From the NCBI GenBank assembly GCA_900769955.1, contig CAAGIP010000118.1:1-8871 (forward strand): a stretch of 8,871 nt of DNA, written 5' to 3'. The first letter of the stretch is position 1. Each line of letters starts with the position of its first letter. This document shows, piece by piece, positions 1 to 4,721 of the stretch. The stretch is from Spirochaetia bacterium (GTDB taxonomy: Bacteria > Spirochaetota > Spirochaetia > Sphaerochaetales > Sphaerochaetaceae). The notes beneath the pieces are model-generated. The model worked only from the letters and a program-made list of their open reading frames with translations, was not told the origin of the DNA and did no database searches. The position numbers and the translations under genes were made by a program.

Positions 1-1
1 A

Positions 2-106
2 TCTTCGGGAGAAATCCCGAGGGGTGCAGTCAACCACCCCACGACGCGACGTCACCTGTGTGTCCTGAATGTGAAACTGCAGGAATCAAAGCCGGGAGGC
101 CGTTAA
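2..106 (+). CDS. tnpB: Candidate C-terminal tail of TnpB (RNA-guided transposon nuclease), partial at 5'
   Basis: This frame is open from the window edge to TAA at 104-106, about 34 residues, ending VNVKLQESKPGGR-stop in sense if read as LNVKLQESKPGGR. TnpB proteins of Bacillota-type IS605 elements often end in a poorly conserved tail with a MKQES-like stretch, followed 50-100 bases later by the element end; both spacing and the VKLQES stretch fit. None of the catalytic RuvC or zinc-finger region lies inside the window, so the call rests on context. A second frame (from base 1, open to the TAG at 160-162 region) also lacks stops and contains CPEC, but is not followed by the DxNAA motif expected after a TnpB zinc finger. 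Confidence 0.35.
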   Translation, partial: SSGEIPRGAVNHPTTRRHLCVLNVKLQESKPGGR

Positions 107-136
107 AAGCCGTCAGGACCGGTGGACAGTCGCACG

Positions 137-159
137 CCCCCGCAGTTCTACTGCGTGGG
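137..159 (+). repeat. Terminal hairpin of the insertion element
   Basis: Perfect six-base arms CGCAGT (141-146) and ACTGCG (150-155) enclose the loop TCT. Beyond one mismatch (140/156), CCC at 137-139 can pair with GGG at 157-159. The hairpin sits immediately before the inferred element end, where IS200/IS605 right ends carry the hairpin bound by the transposase; it would also be the last stem of the candidate omega RNA. Confidence 0.6.
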
Positions 160-164
160 TAGTT

Positions 165-749
165 GATAGCCATGGCAATTATAACTGCTATTACATTGAA
201 TATCCCAGAAGCTTTTCAGGATTCACAGGTGTGAAACCATATATTGTCCTGGAGATGGTTTTTATTCAGAAAGCATATCCGGATACTGTAAGAACAGCAT
301 GCTCCATGATAGGGGAATACATTGCGGGGAAAGGCATGAATAATCTTGTATCAGAACTTGAACTCGAGCCCTTTGAAATAAAGGTTCAGACACTCGAACG
401 AACATTTGTTGATAAAGTTTTTGCCCTTTGTGATTATTACATGCTTGGCGAAGTGACAAGGCAATCAAGGCACATATATGATATTTTTAAAGTCATACAG
501 GAAATAAACTGCCTGTCTTTGAGGGAACTGATTAATGATGTCAGAGCAGACCGCAGTGTAAATAAACGCTGTCTTTCTGCACAACCGAATGTTTCAATCT
601 CTGATATCCTATATAAAATAATCACCGAAGCCTATTTCAGGAAAGATTACGAAGAAATAACATCAGGATTACTGAATGAAAATGTCAGTTATGACGAAGC
701 CATTGAATCAATCAGAAAGATTGCTGATGGAAAGTATTTTGATATATGA
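165..749 (+). pseudogene. abiEii: AbiEii/AbiGii-type nucleotidyltransferase toxin, N-terminally truncated by the insertion
   Basis: The frame is open from inside the element end to TGA 747-749, giving 194 codons of coding character from GAT 165. It matches the C-terminal two thirds of the DUF1814/AbiEii toxin family: KPYIVLEM (an acidic strand typical of the fold), then LEPFEIKVQTLERTFVDKVF with the conserved E-RTF-xxK, then RQSRHIYDIFKV, the hallmark RHxYDI segment. The family is normally 250-300 residues and begins with a nucleotidyltransferase core containing GGTxL; that part is absent here and would lie on the far side of the insertion. AbiEii proteins are the toxin of type IV toxin-antitoxin and phage-abortive systems and pair with an upstream AbiEi antitoxin, not visible here. 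A GTG at 231 could start a 172-residue remnant, but it lacks a convincing ribosome site. Codons favour ATA, AAA and AAT, unlike the genes after 2900. Confidence 0.8.
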
Positions 750-752
750 CCA

Positions 753-778
753 GATGCATACTGGGAAAAAAGTGCATC
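753..778. repeat. Short inverted repeat between convergent frames
   Basis: GATGCA (753-758) and TGCATC (773-778) can pair around a 14-base loop containing GGGAAAAAA. It lies just after the toxin remnant stop (747-749) and overlaps the stop of the minus-strand remnant (777-779). A bidirectional terminator is possible, but the stem is only six pairs, the loop is long and there is no proper T-tract on the plus strand, so I would not rely on it. Bases 780-890 beyond it hold only the minus-strand remnant. Confidence 0.2.
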
Positions 779-1076
779 ATTTCAGAAAATGACTGACAGC
801 GTCGTAATAGCTTTTTCCATCCTGAAGGTTCTCAAGTATCCTGATCTTTGATTCATAAACATCGGCAATTGCTGATATGTATGTACTCCTTATTCAGAGA
901 TGATTCCCGTACAGCTTCATCACTTCTTCACGTGAAAGAATGGAATTAAGACTGATAACGGAAAAATCACTTACATGGGCAAGTGTACTTTTCACATTAT
1001 CCATGATTTTCCTGTTCTTATGTTTGAGCGTATACAGAGCCATCCGACCTATTTCCTTTTCAGCAATGATATCAAA
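777..1076 (-). pseudogene. Decayed coding remnant of unknown family, one internal TGA
   Basis: On the minus strand one frame reads from just after the stop of the membrane-protein gene (1077-1079) to TGA 777-779, interrupted only by TGA at 894-896. The piece before the internal stop contains an ATG at 1043 with AAGGA about 11 bases upstream and would encode 49 residues (MALYTLKHKNRK... to MKLYGNHL). The piece after it continues as IADVYESKIRILENL and GKSYYDAVSHFLK. Both parts look like ordinary helical protein and read as one polypeptide if the TGA is a nonsense change (for example from CGA or TGG). I do not recognise the family. It shares the frame of the upstream gene, which may be chance. 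A functional 49-residue protein from 1043 to 894 is the alternative. Confidence 0.35.
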
Positions 1077-1736
1077 TCAGAAGATACTCTTAATGTCAGT
1101 CTTCACTTCTCTTGCCCTGTCAACGTAGTATTCAAGACCTGTATATGCAGCCATCAATGGAGCAAGGCGTTCCAGCTTGCCTGCAGAGGATCGCTCACTC
1201 ATGATCTCAATATCATGCTTCTCATCCTCATCACCCTTCATCCTGATCGAAAGCACGCAGAACGGTCTGTGGGTAAGGGTTGCCTTCTGCTCCATGTCCG
1301 GGTGTATGCCCTTAATGAAGTGTGTCAGTTCTATTCTTTTTATATCAACATAGGGATAGCTTTTCCTGGATACGAATGGGCCAAGCCCCCAGATGCATGT
1401 GAAGCATTTTCTCTCATTGTCCATTATCCACTCATCACGGTAAAGGGCTATGATAAGGGCAAGCAGTGCAAGTATAAGGGGAAACACGTAACTCATGTTC
1501 CATCCGTCCTCACCCATCGCAATGATGAAACCGACTGTGATGAAAAGGGCAAAAAGCCCGCACACAACCCTTAATATGCGCGATGGTCCGTATACTGCCT
1601 GATTCTTCTTTTCCCTTTCCTTAAGATCATATGTGAACATACTTCTGAATATAACCTTATATGGACAATCAATCCATAGCAGGGTATCATCTTCCCTTAT
1701 GGAACGGACGATAAACGTATATTCAGGCAAGGGCAA
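1077..1736 (-). CDS. Two-helix membrane protein with PH-like cytosolic domain, function unknown
   Basis: Up to 219 residues counted from TTG 1736. Order: a polar N-terminal part (1-50), hydrophobic helices at about 54-74 (ILRVVCGLFALFITVGFIIAM) in part and 81-99 (MSYVFPLILALLALIIALY), joined by a short acidic loop, then a soluble beta-rich part from ~102 (DEWIMDNERKCFTCIWGLG, then a SYPYVDIKRIEL strand and VLSIRMKG) ending in a short helix. This layout, a helix hairpin followed by a strand-rich region of ~100 residues, is that of bacterial PH-like membrane proteins; I infer it from pattern, not motif identity. The start is uncertain: TTG 1736 and the first ATG (1640, 187-188 residues) both lack a ribosome site, and the frame upstream of 1736 is open to a TAA near 1808 without an ATG. 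Its 5' end overlaps the divergent metalloprotease gene. The N-terminus may have been lost or the gene may start atypically. Confidence 0.65.
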   Translation of the reverse strand: MPLPEYTFIVRSIREDDTLLWIDCPYKVIFRSMFTYDLKEREKKNQAVYGPSRILRVVCGLFALFITVGFIIAMGEDGWNMSYVFPLILALLALIIALYRDEWIMDNERKCFTCIWGLGPFVSRKSYPYVDIKRIELTHFIKGIHPDMEQKATLTHRPFCVLSIRMKGDEDEKHDIEIMSERSSAGKLERLAPLMAAYTGLEYYVDRAREVKTDIKSIF

Positions 1737-2748
1737 CAGGGAACGCAGGCTGTTAAAGGAAGAAATAAAGACAGTACTGAAGAAGAGCAGATACTGCTTT
1801 TACGCATCTCATAATTTCGAAGTGATCTTTGCGGAGCTTAAGGAAGACACGCTTGGACTTGCATATCCGCGTGAGGAACTTATTCTCCTTTCATCAAGAC
1901 TTCTTAATGCCGAGCACGCGGTTATAAGGAACATAGCACTCCATGAGGTTGCACATATCATCGAGTACAGGTCAACGGACCGCTCCGGTCACGGCCCTGA
2001 CTTTAAAAGAATATGTGCGGATCTCGGAATCGAAGAGGGATATGCAAAGGCAAAGGTTGACATGTCAAAGCACGACAAGCTTGTGGACAGGATAAGCAAG
2101 CTTGAGGCACTTTCCCACTCCCCCTTCTCCGAGGAAGCGGCATCGGCGATGATGAAGATCCGTCAGCTTACGGCACAGTATGGCATTGAGGTCGATAAGG
2201 ACGGAGAGGACAGGATCTGTTCCACGGTACTTCTGGTCACCAAACGTTATTCGACCAAGGCAAACATCCTCGTGAGAATCGTTCAAGAGCTTACAGGAAT
2301 CTATGTGATCCTCAACCATAAGGAAGACGGCATCCATGTCACCGCATATGGCTCATATCAGACACTTGAGGTCGCCGCATACCTCTATGATTCACTTGGT
2401 TACAGGATGGACTTTGAACTTAAGATGCTTAAGAAGAACAATCCGGGCGCCTATAAAGGCGTTGCCGCAACAAACGGCTTCTATCAGGGCGTGCTTGAAG
2501 CAATAATAAAGCGTAAGGAAAGCACTCAGGAGGACAGGAATGCGGGAAAGGAGCTTGTTCTGGTGAGCGACCGATATGAAGAACTGACTCATAAGTATTG
2601 CTTTGATGGTGATGAGTACACATTCACACAGCGGAAGGGAAGCTCGTTCAGGTATGATCCTTCATCCCTCGAGGCAGGCCTAGATTACGGTAAGGATCTC
2701 GATACGAGACCGGGCATCAGAAACGAGTCGACACTGTTTCTTGAGTGA
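1699..2748 (+). CDS. SprT-like zinc metalloprotease fused to a DUF2786-like domain
   Basis: From ATG 1699 the product has 349 residues. Residues 15-115 form a SprT-like zincin: HEVAH at 82-86 gives two zinc histidines and the catalytic Glu, and GHGPDFK at 97-103 matches the HGxxFK segment that follows in SprT-type proteases and supplies the third ligand. Residues ~127-168 (KLVDRISKLEALSH, then EEAASAMMKIRQLTAQYGI) match the DUF2786 pattern KI-KL...EA-AM-KA--L---Y-I. The following part (~180-272), with GSYQTLEVAAYLYDSL and NGFYQGVLEAI, resembles the domain that usually follows DUF2786. SprT relatives cut proteins crosslinked to DNA in eukaryotes (Spartan); the bacterial role is poorly known. 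No signal peptide, so cytosolic. The start is unsure: ATG 1699 has no clear ribosome site, an in-frame ATG at 1633 lies deeper in the divergent gene, and the conserved part begins only near 1740. Confidence 0.75.
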   Translation: MERTINVYSGKGNRERRLLKEEIKTVLKKSRYCFYASHNFEVIFAELKEDTLGLAYPREELILLSSRLLNAEHAVIRNIALHEVAHIIEYRSTDRSGHGPDFKRICADLGIEEGYAKAKVDMSKHDKLVDRISKLEALSHSPFSEEAASAMMKIRQLTAQYGIEVDKDGEDRICSTVLLVTKRYSTKANILVRIVQELTGIYVILNHKEDGIHVTAYGSYQTLEVAAYLYDSLGYRMDFELKMLKKNNPGAYKGVAATNGFYQGVLEAIIKRKESTQEDRNAGKELVLVSDRYEELTHKYCFDGDEYTFTQRKGSSFRYDPSSLEAGLDYGKDLDTRPGIRNESTLFLE

Positions 2749-2783
2749 TAATTTCAGCCAATAAGAGAATATCATAAAAACTG

Positions 2784-2803
2784 CATATTTATACGGAAAT
2801 ATG
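2784..2803. repeat. AT-rich inverted repeat upstream of the oppA-like gene
   Basis: CATATTT (2784-2790) and AAATATG (2797-2803) are perfect complements around ATACGG. It stands ~36 bases after the metalloprotease stop and ~43 bases before the predicted -35 element. It could be a regulator site or a weak transcription end followed by the T-rich run 2818-2841; the stem is nearly all A-T, so a terminator is doubtful. Confidence 0.3.
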
Positions 2804-2845
2804 AAAATCTGATGTTCTTTTGTTGGTTTTTTTATTTATTTCAAC

Positions 2846-2874
2846 TTGTCATAAGAGCCATTATAAACTATTCT
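2846..2874 (+). promoter_or_regulatory. Predicted sigma-70-type promoter of the oppA-like gene
   Basis: TTGTCA (2846-2851) and TATTCT (2869-2874) are separated by exactly 17 bases, and each differs from the consensus hexamers by one or two bases. A T-rich tract just upstream (2818-2841) could act as an UP-like element. Transcription would start near 2881, leaving a leader of about 30 bases before the ATG at 2912. The strong ribosome site and codon bias of the gene fit an active promoter. Confidence 0.6.
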
Positions 2875-2897
2875 TAAAACAAGTATATTCCATAACC

Positions 2898-2903
2898 AAG
2901 GAG
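2898..2903 (+). promoter_or_regulatory. Ribosome binding site that fixes the oppA-like start
   Basis: AAGGAG at 2898-2903 lies 8 bases before ATG 2912. A TTG two codons upstream (2906) would be only 2 bases from it, so ATG 2912 is the start; it also gives the expected MKKI signal-peptide beginning. Confidence 0.8.
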
Positions 2904-2911
2904 AATTGGCA

Positions 2912-4648
2912 ATGAAAAAGATCATTACAATAGTAATGTGTGTCCTCCTCGTTTCCCTTACACTCGTATCATGCGGCGGTAAGAAAGAGGCAGCAACCAC
3001 ACAGGCAGCTGCAACAGCTCCTGCTACTACAACCACAACAGCTCCTGCAACAACAACCACAGTCAAGGCTGAAGCTCCCAAGGCCGAAGCGCCCAAGGCT
3101 GAGACTCCGGCTCCTGTCGTGGAGACACCTGCTCCCGCAGTCCAGGCAGCTGCAGATAAAGTTGTTTTCAGGATTTCCAACGGTGCTGAACCCGAGTCAC
3201 TCGACCCCGCAAAGATCCAGGGTGTTCCTGAGCACAGACTCTATGAGGCTCTCTTCGAAGGTCTCATTGTTTACGATCCCAAGACAGCTGACGGTATCCC
3301 CGGCCTCGCAGAAAGCTGGACGGTTTCCGAAGATGGCAAGCAGTACACATTCAAGCTGAGAAAGGCTAACTGGTCAGATGGTACACCCATTACAGCCAAC
3401 GATGTCGTTTACTCATGGCTCAGAGAGCTTGCTCCCGAAACAGCTTCTCCTTATGCATGGTTCCCCGTCATGTTCCTCGAAGGTGCTGAAGCATACAACT
3501 CCGGTGCAGCTGATGCATCCGCAGTCGGTATCCGCGCACTTGACGACTACACATTCCAGATGGATCTCATCGGACCTCTTCCGTACGTTATCGGCGCTCT
3601 CGGACACTACTCATTCGCAGTTGTTCCCCAGCACACTATCGAGAAGTACGGCGATGCATGGGTTCTTCCTGAGAACTTCGTAGGCAACGGTCCTTACGTT
3701 CTCAAGGAGTGGACACCTCAGTCCAGAATCGTATGTGAGAAGAACGAAGCTTACTGGGATGCAGATGCAGTCAAGCTTGACGAAGTCATCTTCTACGCTT
3801 CAGACGATGACAACACCAACTACAACATGTACATCGCAGGTGAGATCGACTGGCTCACAGGCATTGCTCAGGACAGACTTGAGTCTGCTCAGATGAGAAA
3901 TGACTACCAGGTTGCTCCTCAGCTCTCAACATACTACTACACGATCAACACACAGAAGGCTCCGTTCGATGATGCTCGCGTAAGAAAGGCTCTTTCCTAT
4001 GCAATCGACAGAGAGACACTCGTTGAGTCCGTCACTAAGGGCGGTCAGCTCCCCTGCTGGGGTATCGTACCTGATATGGCTGGCTATCCCGGTCTCGGCG
4101 AAGCTCAGTTTGATCCCGAATATGCTCAGCAGCTCCTTGCTGAAGCAGGCTACCCCAACGGCGTAGGCTTCCCCTCATTCTCACTTCTCTACAACACGAA
4201 CGATGCTCACAAGCAGATCGCAGAGTTCGTCCAGAGATGCTGGCTTGAGAACCTCGGCATCACAGTCGAGCTCGAGAACCAGGAGTGGGCTACTTACCTT
4301 GCCAACAGAAATGCCGGTAACTTCGATGTTGCAAGAGCAGGCTGGGTAGGCGACTATCAGGATCCCAACACATTCCTCGACATGTTCGTCACAGGTGCTG
4401 GTATGAACGGCGGTAAGTACTCCAACGACACATACGACACACTCATCAACGAGGCAGCAAGAATGGAAGCTGGTCCGGACAGATTCGAAGTCCTGCTCAC
4501 AGCTGAAGACATCCTCATCAACGAGGATCAGGCTATCATCCCGTTCTACTACTACGTTTCTCAGAACATGATCGACACCAACAAGTGGGGCGGCTGGTAT
4601 CCCAACACAATGGACTACCATCCCACAAAGGATATCTACCTCAAGTAG
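2912..4648 (+). CDS. oppA: OppA-family oligopeptide-binding lipoprotein (solute-binding protein family 5)
   Basis: 578 residues. A lipoprotein signal peptide (MKK, hydrophobic 4-19) ends in LVSC with Cys21 as the lipid attachment site. Residues ~24-82 form a low-complexity Thr/Ala/Pro and Lys/Glu tether, then the binding domain begins at ~84. Recognisable SBP_bac_5 segments are ESLDPAKIQG (95-104), YEALFEGLIVYDP (111-123), GLAESWTVSEDGKQYTFKLR (131-150) followed by WSDGTPITANDVVYSW, NGPYVLKEW, AYWD, and VRKALSYAIDRE. It would bind peptides outside the membrane and hand them to an ABC permease. No oppBCDF genes adjoin it; it has its own promoter and terminator, so it likely serves a transporter encoded elsewhere. 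Codons are strongly biased to C-ending and AAG/AAC/CTC/TAC forms, unlike all neighbours, which suggests abundant expression. Length exceeds typical OppA (~540) because of the tether. The peptide ligand specificity cannot be read from sequence. Confidence 0.93.
   Translation: MKKIITIVMCVLLVSLTLVSCGGKKEAATTQAAATAPATTTTTAPATTTTVKAEAPKAEAPKAETPAPVVETPAPAVQAAADKVVFRISNGAEPESLDPAKIQGVPEHRLYEALFEGLIVYDPKTADGIPGLAESWTVSEDGKQYTFKLRKANWSDGTPITANDVVYSWLRELAPETASPYAWFPVMFLEGAEAYNSGAADASAVGIRALDDYTFQMDLIGPLPYVIGALGHYSFAVVPQHTIEKYGDAWVLPENFVGNGPYVLKEWTPQSRIVCEKNEAYWDADAVKLDEVIFYASDDDNTNYNMYIAGEIDWLTGIAQDRLESAQMRNDYQVAPQLSTYYYTINTQKAPFDDARVRKALSYAIDRETLVESVTKGGQLPCWGIVPDMAGYPGLGEAQFDPEYAQQLLAEAGYPNGVGFPSFSLLYNTNDAHKQIAEFVQRCWLENLGITVELENQEWATYLANRNAGNFDVARAGWVGDYQDPNTFLDMFVTGAGMNGGKYSNDTYDTLINEAARMEAGPDRFEVLLTAEDILINEDQAIIPFYYYVSQNMIDTNKWGGWYPNTMDYHPTKDIYLK
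2981..3157 (+). repeat. Low-complexity repeats encoding the lipoprotein tether
   Basis: Within this stretch ACAGCTCCTGC recurs followed by runs of ACN Thr codons (two copies at ~3015-3060), then GAAGC-CCCAAGGC units encode EAPKA two to three times, then PAPVVETPAPAV. Such near-tandem triplets can expand or contract by slippage; all visible units are in frame. The product is a ~59-residue flexible, Pro-rich spacer between the lipidated Cys and the binding domain. Confidence 0.75.
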
Positions 4649-4669
4649 TATCAGTGCCGATGCACAAAG

Positions 4670-4693
4670 CCACCTGCAATGCAGGTGGTTTTT
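4670..4693 (+). terminator. Intrinsic terminator of the oppA-like gene
   Basis: CCACCTGC (4670-4677) and GCAGGTGG (4681-4688) form a perfect eight-pair, GC-rich stem around AAT, followed at once by TTTTT and further T-rich sequence; AAAG just before the stem can pair with the T-run. It begins 21 bases after the stop codon and separates oppA transcription from the aroA operon. Confidence 0.92.
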
Positions 4694-4704
4694 ATTTGTC
4701 TTTG

Positions 4705-4713
4705 TGATACAAT
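4705..4713 (+). promoter_or_regulatory. Extended -10 promoter of the aroA operon, close to the start codon
   Basis: TGATACAAT fits the extended -10 pattern TGnTAnnnT, with TACAAT at 4708-4713. No good -35 lies 16-18 bases upstream (GTGGTT at 4685-4690, inside the terminator stem). The expected transcription start is about 4719-4721, that is at or just before ATG 4722, giving no or almost no leader. Confidence 0.45.
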
Positions 4714-4721
4714 CAGGATCC

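Larger units (their letters stand above)
1..166 (+). mobile_element. Right end of an IS200/IS605-type (TnpB-bearing) insertion element, partial
   Basis: The element enters from outside the window and its last ~165 bases are visible. Three things point to the IS200/IS605 group. A short motif, GTGAAACTGCAGGAATC at 71-87, resembles the GAAGCAGGAA-type segment often found near the end of tnpB. A C-rich hairpin (137-159) is followed by TAGTTGAT, resembling right ends recognised as single-stranded hairpins by Y1 transposases. The frame directly beyond ~165 reads straight into the middle of an AbiEii-type toxin whose N-terminus is missing. These elements make no target duplication and carry no terminal inverted repeats, so the exact end cannot be fixed; I place it at about 160-168. 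Family assignment is by remembered pattern, not by alignment. Confidence 0.5.
1..166 (+). ncRNA. Candidate omega RNA (TnpB guide RNA scaffold) at the element right end
   Basis: In IS200/IS605 elements the guide RNA overlaps the tnpB 3' end and runs through the right end, so that bases just outside the element serve as guide. This stretch is unusually GC-rich and self-complementary compared with the AT-rich DNA beyond 170. It includes a GGGGTG/CACCCC-like pairing near 20-40 (ggggtg at 21-26 with caccc at 35-39), and the terminal hairpin CGCAGT-tct-ACTGCG (141-155). If this is an omega RNA, the guide would begin near 166 with the toxin-gene sequence. The RNA call is an inference from family knowledge; no promoter or start was identified. 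Confidence 0.3.

Noticed and set aside
1..161. Second open frame through the element end, containing CPEC
   Set aside because: It lacks the DxNAA segment expected after a TnpB zinc finger, reads through the terminal hairpin, and openness over 53 codons is unremarkable in GC-rich sequence.
894..1079. TGA at 1077 and 894 read as tryptophan or selenocysteine
   Set aside because: TGA is the working stop of aroA, ltaE, the 149-residue gene and the malY-like gene, and no selenocysteine-type stem-loop is evident after either codon.
975..1574. Long plus-strand open frame of ~200 codons
   Set aside because: It lies opposite the minus-strand membrane protein, has no ribosome site, and its product is Cys/His-rich without family features, while the minus frame has clear helices and strand pattern.
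2836..3180. Minus-strand Ala/Val-rich frame
   Set aside because: It is the antisense of the Thr/Ala/Pro linker repeats; low complexity, no start signal.
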